Part shown: positions 13,491 through 24,120 of the stretch, in pieces | Layout of the letters: every line of letters starts with the position of its first letter | How positions within the stretch are numbered: position 1 is the first letter of the stretch | Assembly (NCBI GenBank): GCA_033026295.1 | Contig: CM065178.1 | Coordinates: forward strand, 24,195,781-24,259,780 | Reading direction: 5' to 3' | Length of the DNA: 64,000 bases | Source of the DNA: Channa striata | Taxonomy: Eukaryota > Chordata > Actinopteri > Anabantiformes > Channidae | Position numbers and translations under genes: made by a program | Notes under the pieces: generated by a model | Database searches by the model: none | What the model was told of the DNA's origin: nothing | What the model saw: the letters and a program-made list of their open reading frames with translations, nothing else

Positions 13491-14446
13491 CTTTGCTAAA
13501 GACTTTACGTGCATCGATGCAGAAATATAATTCTGCCTTCAGTCATGTACACGATGTAGGAAGTCACACAAAACATGAAGTTACCCCCAACACAAGTAAA
13601 AAACAGCACAAACAGAAACCGGCTCTGTATCCTCTACGTTCTCCACTGAATGCTCCTCCAATAAAGACAAACAGCCCCCCGGGAAGGATTATTAGCCATC
13701 AATCAACAGCAAATGATTAACATGAAAACACGAACAAGTGTCATAACCATTAGTATCGACAGCTCTCAAACTCCATAATTAGAGCCACACGTGCAAAAGC
13801 AACCCGGGGTTTGATCCAGGCCTGGAACAGCGATGGCTTTAACACTTGTTTGGATTTCTTGCCGTTGGATTTGTTGATATGCAAACCCGATATAACACAT
13901 TAGCCGACGAGGATTAGTGGCATTAGAGTTGGGAATCGTTTGTTTTCTTACTTTGGGAGCCGTCACACGAGCTGTTTCCAGCCTTTATGCCAAGTTAAGC
14001 TCAGCTGCCGTTTGTCTGGAGCTTCATAATGGCCAAACGTGCACGTGGTGTCAGCACACAACGCACAAATGTCCTCGCTGGGACGGTTTGTAAATGAGTC
14101 GGGTCCTTACGCTCACTCTCAAACATTTGATACCAGCAGCCACTTAAAGTGAAGTCGACTTTTCTTGGCGACACAAAATGTCATCATCAGCCCGAATCCA
14201 TTTACACCAGACTGACCGAAACTGGCAGACACCCCGAGTGTCCACCTGACAAAAGACGTCTCAGAGGAGAGCAGCAGAGGACAGGGACAGGAAAAACAGA
14301 CTGAGGCTGATGAAACGCGAGTGTTGGTGCCCGAGAGAAGATTAGAGGCTCCTTTTAAACCCCAACCTCTCGTCTTGTTCATTATTGCACGGATCAGTGT
14401 TCTGCAGCTCATGTGAGACCCATGTTTGGAGCCGTCTTTCAGCATC

Positions 14447-14447
<1 letters not shown>

Positions 14448-14481
<34 letters not shown>
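14448..14481. repeat. (CA)n microsatellite
   Basis: About 17 CA units. Confidence 0.95.
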
Positions 14482-14483
<2 letters not shown>

Positions 14484-14559
14484 AGAAAGGAATGAGTGGA
14501 CACATGCATCTTAAGCAGATGAGATGCTGCTGCACACACATGCGTATCGCATTTCGAAC

Positions 14560-15067
14560 CCTAAAGAACAATTAATTTATGTTAATAATCAACTGTTCTT
14601 TAGGTTCTGTCATTTATATTTTTGTCAAATATAAAAATATAAAACATCACAAAATTTATAAAAGTTATTTAGTTATGCAAAACTAAGTATTTATTTGATT
14701 GATTTTAAAGGCAAAAACATTGCAGGTTATTGTCCAAATTAATTATATAAACTTTGAAGAAATACACAGAAGTGTTGAAAATTAAAATGTGTCAGCTTTC
14801 GACACAGTCACAATAAATGGAGCTCCAAACAAATAGAAATTATTTTAAATATTGGTCACTAATCTGATGACCTGTACTCTACCGTTTATGAAATATTCCA
14901 GAAGTTAATTTACTTATTTAGCTTGTTTTTGTTCATTTACTTAAATAGGTTAAACGTTATGATTTTGAAATAAATGTTTACAGTAGGAGGTACAAAACAT
15001 AAAGTTAAATTAGCTTTTTTAATAGTAAAACACTAAAATGAACAAAACCGCTGATTGCAAAAACAAT
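14560..15067. other. AT-rich DNA beyond the dmrt2 3' end
   Basis: Strongly AT-rich, with no frame or repeat of note. It may include extended dmrt2 3' UTR. Confidence 0.4.
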
Positions 15068-15482
15068 TTTATTAAAAAACTAAAAACAAAAAAAACAGCC
15101 AGATAATATAGAAAAGTAATTAATAGTTGGTGTGTGTCGTTGTGTCTGGGGATTTATTATTCAGTGCAGACAAACTTGTGACCCAAACAAAAGCCTCTTC
15201 ACAGTTAAAATGAGTCATAGCTTGAGCGTAAAGTGAAATCCAAGAGTTTTTATGGATAGTGTTCAGTCTTACAGTTTATTGACATGGGGAAAAATTCAGG
15301 ATAATGTTTAAATACTCTCCATAATAAAGTTAATAAACATGCACATGAAAAATATAATATGCTGTACATAAATATCACATTGGGAGAACCATGTTTCTAG
15401 CTGGTCTGTTTCCTGTTGCAGTGCTCGTGTGTTTACCAGTTGAGACGTCCACTAACAGACGATATAGTGCAAGAAGTAGAAA
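15068..15482 (-). other. dmrt2: dmrt2 3' UTR with candidate polyadenylation signals
   Basis: Minus-strand AATAAA hexamers occur at 15280-15275, 15158-15153 and 15073-15068, 203 to 415 nt after the stop. The DNA turns AT-rich here, as expected for a 3' UTR. Which signal is used cannot be told. Confidence 0.4.
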
Positions 15483-16513
15483 TCAATGGAACGCCCGGCT
15501 CACAGCAGGCGTGGGTCGTTTCAGTATGGCTTCCACTGAGAAGGACAAGGACTCGCTGGGCGGCATCTTCGTCCCGACGGGCTTGGACAGAAAGTCCTTT
15601 GCGTAGCGGTCGGTGACTTTCACAGGCTGAATGTCTTTGGCGCCGCTGCTGGTTTTTTCACTCAGCGAGTGCTGCACGAGGGAGTGAAGGGAGGCGAGTT
15701 TCATGGAAAGCTTAGCACTGTCCTTGCCCAGCCTGTTCAGAGCGTGGCTGGAGTTCTGTGGAGGAGAGCTGTTGGGGAAGTATTGTCCAAAGCTCCTCTT
15801 AGGCGGGGAGAAGGCCGAGCACTCCCTCGGCCCCCCGTGGACCACGCTAGGAGGTTTGGGATCAGCGCGTGGAGCATCTGGTGAGTCCTGCAGCGCAGCC
15901 GCTCGGGATCCTTCCAGTTTGGAAGCGGGAGCGAGCGCTGCCTCGTGCTCTGGGGGTTGGCTCTCGACAGGCATCGCCTTGGGCTCCCACACGGCCCCCG
16001 GCTTCATGTTCTGCACCGCCGTGGCGTTGAACAGGCACTGCTGATAGAGCAGGGCATCGCCCAGGTTGGCCACGCCACGGGGCCACATCATGAACCCGCC
16101 TCGCGCTGGCTGCAGCGGGTAGTGGCGGTACGTCGTGGCCACGCTGACGTTGGAGGAGATAAGCTCGACGTTGGCGGGGCTGCTGGGGTACTGCACGGAC
16201 AGGTCCAGGCAGCTGGGGCCGAGGAAGCCGCACAGCTCTTTGGGCTGCGGCTCGACCTGGGCCGCGGGCGAGTACGCCGTCTTGTAGGAGTTGTACTCGG
16301 CAGCGTGGTGGACCATGCTGTTAGGGTAGAGGAGGGAGGCCGCCGCCGGCTGGCTGCTCTCCATCAGCTCTCGTTCTTTGTACTCTCGCTCCAGCATGAC
16401 AGTTTCCAGCTCCTTGTCGGCAAAGGCCCTTCTCTTCCTCATTCGATCGCTCAGCGGCGGGGGCAGAGAAGGGTTGGCGGCCAGGAACGGGTCAGACTGC
16501 GCTGGCCGATATC
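15483..16513 (-). CDS. dmrt2: dmrt2 coding exon 3 (last)
   Basis: The acceptor TAATGACAG precedes YRPAQSDPFL. The 1031-nt exon encodes the basic SDRMRKRRAFADKELE segment followed by a Glu-rich helix, the ELISSNVSVATTYR block, the ALLYQQCLFNAT block and the C-terminal SFSVEAILKRP, ending at the TGA at 15485-15483. Confidence 0.95.
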
Positions 16514-18744
16514 CTGTCATTAGAAGAACCCTCATTTCAGTTACAGCTTTATGACATTCAACGTGTCTCGAAACGGATCTGATGTCAAACGTGCATGTGG
16601 AAATGTCCACAACCATGCACCACTGCAGGAAGGAAGAGTTTGTGACTCAACTTTCAGTCATAAAACCATCTTTGCATGCTGCGACAGTGCTGGAGATGGT
16701 AATGAGTGGAGTGTTGCATGCCAAGAAGTTAAACAAGTTACCAAGTCCTTATCACTTCTTTGCGGTTATTTTTAAAAAAAAGACAAAAAAAGACGGAAAC
16801 TGAGTCGAGCTACAGGAAACCAACAGGTTAGAAATCGAGACAGAGGAGAACGTGCTGATTCAAACACTTCATTTTGATGCATCGGTACCTTCAAGAATGC
16901 TTTTTGCAAGCATGGTGGATGGTCGGATGTGCCGCTGATATATCGTCCTCCTCTCTGTGGGGATCGTTTTCCCAGATATTCCCTTCTTATCCTGAGAAAT
17001 TCAGAAAACAAATATGATTAAACATGTGGTTTCAAGGTGGTTTTCCTTGAGCCTTAGATGAGCCCTGATTTGTCTCAGCTACAATCCATGTCCAATCCGT
17101 GTTTGGCTAATATAAGCTGCAAGATATATGGGCAGTAATACAGTTTTCTTAAGTTATTACGTTGCCTTAGAGAGTTTTAGCATTTTCAAAAGGCAGAAAG
17201 TTGAGAATTTATTCAAAATGTTTTTTTTACAACTGATTCTGATTGGATTACTTCAGTCCAGCGTTTTGACAAGAACGTGTAATAAAAGTGGTGCATTTAC
17301 CCCAACAAGGAAAGAAACAAGCAGAAAAGCCGACACACCCTGCACACACACACACACACACACACGCTCTTTCAGAAAAAGTCCATCTGGTATCATCTTT
17401 AAAATACAGCTGCTGAGGTGGTTCGTTGTTTTACTGCAGACAAATATTTGCATGCTGCAGACCTCTAAACACACACATATTATGCCCACATACCCACACA
17501 CACACACACACACTAACTGAAATGTGTGTGTCGTTCACACAACCATCTACAAATGACACAGAACGTTTTGAACCGGTAAGTTTGATTAAAATAAAGCTTG
17601 TTGCTTCACACAGTCACGTACGGTCGCACCACCTGAACGCGAGCCACTGCACGAAATAAAGGCGAACTTTGATTAGGGAAACAACACGTGGGCATGTTTC
17701 TCTGCTGGAGAAATTAGCACAGAAACAGAAAAGAAAATTAACCTTCTCACGTGTGTTTATTAATTTTTACTCTTTCAAATCCTATTTTTACAATAACAGC
17801 AAGATACTATACACACTGTAAGGATTTATTCACCTCTGCTTTAATGTAAAAATGCCGTTTTAAGAAGCCAAATGTGCATTTCAGTGGCACCTTCAATGTT
17901 GCTGTGCAGCTGAACTAATAAAAAGGAGAAATTCAGCTCGTTTGTCTGGATTCTAAAGCTCTTATAGGTTCTCTGTGACGATGACTTGGCTTGGACATGG
18001 TGCCGTCTTCTTCTGATGACAAATCCACCGCGGCTACGTTTGAATCTTTGTGTCTGACATGGATTTTCAGCTCTTTGGCCTCGGGACTGTGCCACGTGTC
18101 TGGACAGCAGCGAGCAAGGAGCCGCCGGATTTACAAAACAAATGAAGCAATGACCGCAGTGGATGCGAGAAGCCAGATCCACATGGGCTGAAAATCTGAG
18201 ACACCAACTCTAATTTGCAGGTTTCCTTGTGGGAACTGGAAGAGGCCGTGTGATCATCACAAAGTGGTGTCGCCTTGTCAACTAAGTTTTGCTGCAGGGG
18301 CTCAGCACTTGAATGCATCACCACCTCCCCTGCCACAGTCAGAGAGCACCTGAAGGCAACACAGACGCACAGTCCCGGGCTTACCTCCGTGGCCTGCTGC
18401 CTCCTCAGCGCCACCTGAGCCGCCATCACCCGCTGTCTCTCCACCACCAGCAGGCAGTTCGCGCACTGACAGTCCCTCCAGCGGCAGAAGCGCTTGTGGC
18501 CCTTCAGGCACGACACGACGCCGTGGTTGCGGCAGCGAGCGCACTTGGGCGTCCGGCTCAGCTTCCTCTGGTCCCCGGCACACAGGCCGCTCGGGCCCGG
18601 CTTGTCCTCGTCGGCCTGGCCACCGTCCCCGCCGGGACCCGGTGGAGCCGAGCCTGGGCGGCTGGAGGAGTCGGCCAGGTCGTCGCTCTCCGTCTCCAGA
18701 CTCTCCACGTCGATTTCAAACTCGCAGCCGCCGCCGTCTGACAT
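15483..18744 (-). CDS. dmrt2: dmrt2, doublesex- and mab-3-related transcription factor 2 (dmrt2a-like)
   Basis: This is a nuclear DM-domain transcription factor. In vertebrates it acts in somite patterning, myotome and left-right development (family knowledge). Exons 18744-18385, 16991-16889 and 16513-15483 join with GT-AG introns of 1393 and 375 bp to give 497 aa. The start MSDGGG is chosen because it leads directly into FEIDVESLE, the conserved Dmrt2 N-terminus. The DM domain is at about residues 64-117 (RTPKCARCRNHGVVSCLKGH), with ligands C68, C71, H74, H83, C87, C92, C94 and C97. Exon 2 (DKKGISGK to AKSILEG) and the SDRMRKRRAFADKELE helix of exon 3 are Dmrt2 hallmarks. The C-terminus SFSVEAILKRP is also conserved. 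There is no DMA domain, as expected. This is the last gene of the cluster; no gene was found further left. Confidence 0.97.
16889..16991 (-). CDS. dmrt2: dmrt2 coding exon 2
   Basis: This 103-nt exon lies between the acceptor TTTCTCAG and the donor GTACCG and starts in phase 0. It encodes DKKGISGKTIPTERRTIYQR and RPSTMLAKSILEG, closely matching the corresponding small exon of vertebrate Dmrt2. Confidence 0.95.
17343..17365. repeat. (CA)n microsatellite in dmrt2 intron 1
   Basis: About 11 CA units in the 1393-bp intron between dmrt2 coding exons 1 and 2. A second shorter (CA)n lies at 17495-17513. The rest of the intron has nothing recognisable. Confidence 0.9.
18385..18744 (-). CDS. dmrt2: dmrt2 coding exon 1
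   Basis: The exon has 120 codons in phase 0, ending QQATE before the donor GTAAGC. It carries an acidic N-terminus and the complete DM domain. An acceptor-like CCCCTGACAG at 18775-18774 suggests the exon really begins at 18773, with 29 nt of 5' UTR. Confidence 0.95.
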
Positions 18745-19338
18745 GTCTCCAGCGGCTTCGGTCCGCGCAGTGTCTGTCAGGGGACGCATGAGAGTCAGAC
18801 CCGCGTCATGTTTATTACAATAAACGAAGTTATTATTAATGCACACGGTGCTCTGAAAAAAAAATCAGTGTGGTCAGCTTGAAATTCAGCATATTTTAAA
18901 AAGAGTAAATTAAATCAATACAAAAAACGAAATCACACGGACAGTAAAAAAAATTATAATAATAATTGTGCGTAATTTCTCTTTTAATTTCTTATAAAGG
19001 CGCCCTAATAATTAGAAGCTGCTTTTGACATTTCTGGTGTTTTTTTTTTTTTTTTATGTTTTTTTTTGCCACTAGAAAATTCTTCCATGCAATTTTATAG
19101 ACAAACTAAAAATAATACAGGCCAAAAGATGCATCCAGACTTTCGGTCATACAGATATTTACTGGATTTAATAATGCGCAAACATTTTTAAAAAAAATGC
19201 ACAAACTCTCGTTTCCCTGGAGCCCTGATTGATAAAAATCTTAATAACTGTAATAAACACGCGGAAGCTGCGCAACAGGTGAGCAGAGCCCCGCTCGGAG
19301 CGGAACTCGGAGCCTCGCTGCACGTTTCGCGCTTTTAC

Positions 19339-19480
19339 CTGCAGAAGTTGCGGCGCCGTGAATCACGCACAGACAAACACACACGCTTCTGTCCGCGAGC
19401 TCAGGTGGATCCGTGTCCGTCCCGGTCTCAGAACATCCGAACTTCCTCTGACGGAGACGCGCCGAGCTCCGCTCCTATGA
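19339..19480 (-). other. dmrt2: Inferred 5' noncoding exon of dmrt2
   Basis: On the minus strand CTGCAG followed by GTAAAAGC forms a good donor after 19339. It pairs with the acceptor at 18775-18774 (intron 565 bp), just upstream of the dmrt2 ATG. Two CCAAT boxes lie 30-60 bp beyond the assumed start, so a short untranslated first exon is plausible. The right-hand limit (transcription start) is a guess. Confidence 0.5.
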
Positions 19481-19489
19481 GCTGCGTCA

Positions 19490-19575
19490 GCCCGCGCACC
19501 CTGCCCTCTGATTGGCTGCTCTCCAGCAGCCGCCGACCAATAGGTGTAGGAGCAGTTACACGGGCGGAGACACTG
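19490..19575 (-). promoter_or_regulatory. Candidate dmrt2 promoter with divergent CCAAT boxes
   Basis: A minus-strand CCAAT (ATTGG at 19511-19515) and a plus-strand CCAAT (19537-19541) flank a GC-rich stretch, with a CCGCCC box on the minus strand just upstream. No TATA box is visible. The block lies about 750 bp upstream of the dmrt2 ATG inside CpG-rich DNA. Confidence 0.5.
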
Positions 19576-21859
19576 GAAGTTTGTTACTTTTTCCAAATAA
19601 CAAGTTTTTGGTGCCGTCGGTCGGAAAAGGGCAATAAAGGGAAATTAATAAATAAATATCACACACACATGAAGAAAGATGAATCATTTAGCTGCTTCTC
19701 GTTAAGGTCAATTAAATCCTGGATTCATTATAAACGGGACCTCAGGGCAGAGGGTCAAGAGGTCAGTGGAGTCTCTGTATCAGGAGTTATTATTTTTAAA
19801 AAGTTGCAAAACAAAAGTGAGATAATGAGCATAAAGACGAACATGAGCATGAAATGAAGTTACTACACAACGTGGCCACAGACAAAAAGGAACCAATCCG
19901 ATTTAAAAAGATCATGCAAATTACATTAAGAGAGGTTATAAAAACAGACGTAAAAAATGGCCCAAAACAATATCAGGGCCTCACTTGCAGCCACGCTGTG
20001 TTTCTTTAAGTCTGGAGGTTTTGTCTGTGTGTGTGTGTGTGTGTGTGTGCTGTGGTCTGCACTAATTCAAAATGAACGTCCACCTTTCATCTCCAGGCCA
20101 CATTAGAACTTCCAAACACGAATGGTTCTGACTGAGCTCTGTTGACAACACAGGGATCGTGGACCGTGTGAGAGTAAAAACTCTCGAGAGCGTAGGAAAA
20201 CGTCCCCGATGGAAACTTTCTGTGAGTCACAATTTGTTATATTCTTAGACTAATAACAATAAAAACGATGCCAAAACTTTGAACTTAATCTCAGTTCACC
20301 CAGACACTTACGGCCTCTGACCTTTTCTTACAGTCACTCTGGGGGAAAATGGAAGCGACACTTGAAACGAGGAAATGTAAAATAAAGCACGTGTGTCTTT
20401 ACCAACTGCAACATGCAACATATCACAGGTGTGTCAGTGGCTTATTTCTTTTTATTAGGTGGAGAAAGGCCCGTCATTCTTTCCTGAAGGCCACGTTTCT
20501 GTTTTAATGTCTTGGTCTTTTTGTCTTGTCAAATAAATTACCCAAAAACTGCTTTCACAGTAAAGTGAGAGCATTTTCATTTATTCATTTCCGTAACTGA
20601 CTTATTAATCAATCGATTAATCGAGTGGTTTCCACTAGAGGTTCCGGGTGGGGTAATAAGGCCTCGACACCACAGTCTGGCCTTTGGGGGTTCATCTGGT
20701 CGCACAGAGGAAACTTCTTCCTAAACTGTGAATTGTCATCTACATAAGTCATGTTTTAACCTTCTGCATTATCAGGCAGAAATGCAACTTCAAAAGTGAC
20801 ATTCAGTGATCTAAAAGACACTTGGATAATTCAAACGCAGATTCAAATGTGTGAATGCGTTTAAAAGTCGGTTTCATTGCCAACAAACAGTCTGAGTGCA
20901 ACTGTGCCCGCAGGCTTGGATTTTATTGCGTCTGACGGCATATTTACGGAGCCCAGTCCACATGGCCGTGTGACAGAGCAGGTAGACGGGCACTAAATGT
21001 GACCTGCAGCTTGTTACAGTCTGTCCTCTCGGCAGTAACCGAGGGTGACGACAGTGTTTTCACAACAATCAGACCTTAAAAAAAATCCCACCGTCTGAGC
21101 GAGTGGGAGAGTCCCACCCAGAGCAAGCAATTAAAGCCCAACGTGTGCAGCCTGGAGCTTCAACTGATCCTAAATTAACACCGATTGGAAAAACCCTGAA
21201 CCTGAAGTTGTATTTTAAGCCTCACGCTCATATTTTACATTTTTAAGCTTGAGATTTTGGCGCTGACTGTGAGGATAAACCACACACTCTGTCCCTTTCT
21301 TCTCTCACTGCTCTGTTGATTCTTTAAGAGTTTCCTTTATCAGGACTAAATAAAAAGGTTAAGCAAAGTTCAGGTTTAATATGGTCGTGTTTATACAGGC
21401 AAATGGTTTTTGGGTGGACCGCTGAGTCTTGAGTTTAACAAAAAAAAAAAAAAAGAATCTCTGTCAGTTTCTAAGTTTGGCTCTTTGTTTGCCACTTATT
21501 GAGTGAAAGCCTGAGTCCAAAAAGAAAAAGAGACTTTGCAGAATTTACTTAGTGCCAACTGACTTTCATGGGAACTGACGTGAAGACAAAGCCGCCGCCG
21601 ATCGTCACACAGCTGAAAATGGCCTGTTGGCTTTTGTGCTTCTGCTTGTGATGTAAAATGAACGACCAAGGCAAAGTTCAAAGGAGGATATGAGGATAAT
21701 AGGGACGTTTAAACCTTGATCTGGTCGTGAGGCCTATCTGGCATTTTAACATGGAACATTTGACTCTTAATTTTCCAGATTCGTCTTTTAATCATTTCAT
21801 CCGTGAATCCACATGGGCGTTTCTGCCAGATATAATCAGATTTCCTCTAGGTGCCCGAT
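19576..21859. other. dmrt2-dmrt3 spacer, proximal part
   Basis: No gene found. A (TG)n microsatellite lies at 20021-20049 and an A15-like run near 21440. The remainder is unique-looking AT-rich sequence upstream of dmrt2. Confidence 0.5.
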
Positions 21860-22010
21860 ATGACAGACACGAGGTCACAGTGACCTTGACCTTTGACCTT
21901 TAACCACCGACATCTGAAATTACACTTGAATCTAAGTTGTATCAAATTTGGGAAAGCTCCCTGAGACTTGATGAGACCATGATCAGAAGAACGGGACAGG
22001 TCCCACCGTC
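21860..22010 (+). repeat. Dispersed repeat copy carrying nuclear-receptor half-sites (copy 1)
   Basis: GAGGTCACAGTGACCTTGACC with downstream AAATTTGGGAAAGCTCCCTGAGA and AGAACGGGACAGGT resembles a very common fish interspersed repeat of the TGACCTTGACCTTTGACC type. A related copy begins at about 22150. Confidence 0.5.
21872..21899. promoter_or_regulatory. Consensus oestrogen-response palindrome plus DR0/DR1 half-sites
   Basis: GGTCACAGTGACC (21873-21885) fits the ERE consensus GGTCAnnnTGACC exactly. It is followed by two more TGACCT half-sites spaced 0 and 1 (21887-21892 and 21894-21899), the latter forming a perfect DR1. Function is inferred only, and the site lies in a repeat-like segment. 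Confidence 0.5.
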
Positions 22011-22139
22011 TGATTATCACTGTCCCTGAATTTTATTTACTTTTATCTTTTTTACTGTTATTCTAATTAATTTGCACGAGGAAAGACAAAGAATTCTATT
22101 GTTCATGTCACACGTTCAGTGGCAATAAATATATTCAGA

Positions 22140-22235
22140 ATTACACTGATTGAAAGTGACCTTTGACCTTTTAAATCCGATCAGTTCATCCTTGAGGACA
22201 TTGAAAAGAACGGGACGGGCAGGTGGACAACCTCC
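22140..22235 (+). repeat. Dispersed repeat copy with DR1 (copy 2)
   Basis: GTGACCTTTGACC followed by ATCCGATCAGTTCATCCTTGA and AAGAACGGGACGGGCAGG is a second copy of the preceding family. The 130 bp between the copies ends in a CAATAAATAT tail and looks like an inserted retroposon end. TGACCTTTGACCT at 22157-22169 is a perfect DR1. Confidence 0.5.
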
Positions 22236-22239
22236 AGCC

Positions 22240-23030
22240 AGTGCTGAGGCATAAAAATAAAATGTTAATTTAAACATTTTAATAAATTCTTTAGAATGTG
22301 TTTTTTTTAAAATTATGAGCGCACACGTTTCTACCTTTGCATAAAGATTTTTTACTGAGTGGGACTGAAGTCAAATAAATCTGGGGGGTCGTGATTTAAA
22401 TCTCAGTGTGATTTTTCACCTTGTGAGATCAAGAAGCTTTGTGTTTAATATCAGCCACGACATGACAGGATAAGTTTAGGGTTTTTTAAGATGCTCTTAA
22501 GATTTCCACAGTCGTGGTGTAAAACCCTCATTCTTTTCAAAAAATGCACATCAGCGTTTACCGGAAATTATGAATCTATGAAGAACAGAGCATTTTTAGC
22601 CATGTGTAAAAATATTATTTAGGCCTTTATGAAGACGTGTTTGAAAATCTTTTCCAGCTTTTCATCCTAATGATAAGTGATTTAAATGATGTGGGTCTGA
22701 CAGGAGGGTTATGAACACATACTTAGATTTAAGTGAACCCTTAAAACAGACTTGAGTATAAATGATTGTAGCTGGAGAGTTTGTGAAGGGAGAAATGTTT
22801 TTCTTGTTTCTCCAGGTGATGACGCTGCCTCTGAGCGCTTCCTCCGTGTGGTAAAGGGGGAAGACGTTAGACCCGCAGGTGCAGCCTCAGTGGAAACGTC
22901 ATCCTAATTTATCACGGAGGTTACGAGCGACCACCCCAGGCTGTGGTTTCACCGTCAGGAATGCTTTGATGTTGACAGCAGCCTGGATGGTCCAACGGGA
23001 GCTGGAGCGAAATGTGTCCGCTACCACATT
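22240..23030. other. Spacer DNA without recognised features
   Basis: AT-rich unique-looking sequence between dmrt2 and dmrt3. No frame or repeat recognised. Confidence 0.4.
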
Positions 23031-24120
23031 GTGGAGGGAGGGGGGTGGCCTCTGAAGGGGCTTGAATGGGTTTGCAGTTATCTTTTAGGACATTTGCACG
23101 TCCCTTTCAGGTATTTCAAGCATCCTTTAAAGACTTGCAGGGGAGCGTCAGAGGGTTTTTGTTCAACTAATGAGGCTGCAGGACAGGAAGGTTCCAGTTT
23201 TACCTTTTTCTTAATGGAGTTTCAGGATTGTATGTACTGTCTGGAATTCCCACAAGGAGTTCCCATGAATCCTTAAATGCATTCCAGCAATTTCTGAAAA
23301 ACGTTCTGGAGACTTTGCAGATGTTGGGAAATCCGGAGTCCTTTCAGGGTTCTGGGGATGCGGTCGTCTTGACAAAAGAGTCTCCTGCTTCCTTCAGGAG
23401 CTCATGTGCAGGGTTTCCAGGCATTTGTGAAGGAGCTGCAGAGTATCTTTGAGTATTTTCATAGTTCCGGGGGTCCTTTGAGATGTGTCATGTGTGCTTG
23501 AAAAGGCAGTAGGGACCCACAGATTCCAGGCTTTGCTAAATGAGTTGAGGGGTCAACTGTGAGGTCAGACTGTGGGATCTTTAGGGTGTTTCCAAGGATC
23601 TCCAAATGATTTCCCGACATTAATGAAAGAGCCTCATAGGTATTAAAGAGTGAATGTCAGGGCTTCTTTTAGAGGTTTAAAGAGTTTCAAACATGTCCCC
23701 AGAGGAATTCCAGGCAATTTCAAAAAGGTTTTGGGTTATGACCTAAAATAACTGAGGATATTCCAGGTATGAGTGAAGAAATATCCGCAGTCTGGGGATG
23801 TCACAAGATTTTTTTGACATTTGTGAAATGATGCCAGGTCTTGCGAAATGATTCCAGCAGTCTTCGATGAGGTCTAGGTTTTTTAGGCATCCAGAGAAAC
23901 GTGCAGGGATTCCAGCTTTAACTGACACAAATGGCTGTTGCAGCGGCATTCGGGGGCTGTTTTTTCATGGTCTTCGTGGAGGTTTCAGGAGTTCCATGGT
24001 CACAGGATGGACCCGCGTGGATTTGAGGTGATGCTGAAACAATTTCAGGCCATTTTTTGGACATAGTTGAGGTCCAGGGATCCTTCAAGGGGGTTCCAGG
24101 CATTACTGTAGAATATGGAG
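23031..24120 (+). repeat. Degenerate tandem array of TTCCAGGCATTT-type units
   Basis: The word TTCCAGG(C/T)ATT with nearby TTTGTGAA and GGGGATCCTTTCAGGG-like words recurs at irregular 50-120-bp spacing (about 23282, 23413, 23526, 23709, 23761, 23910, 23990, 24090). G/T-rich words stay on one strand throughout. It reads as an old tandem repeat about 1.1 kb long. Short frames inside it are not protein-like. Confidence 0.5.

Noticed and set aside
15945..16523. 192-codon plus-strand open frame
   Set aside because: It is the complementary strand of dmrt2 exon 3.
19279..19857. 192-codon plus-strand open frame in the dmrt2 promoter area
   Set aside because: It overlaps the inferred noncoding exon and CpG-rich promoter; no domain and biased composition.
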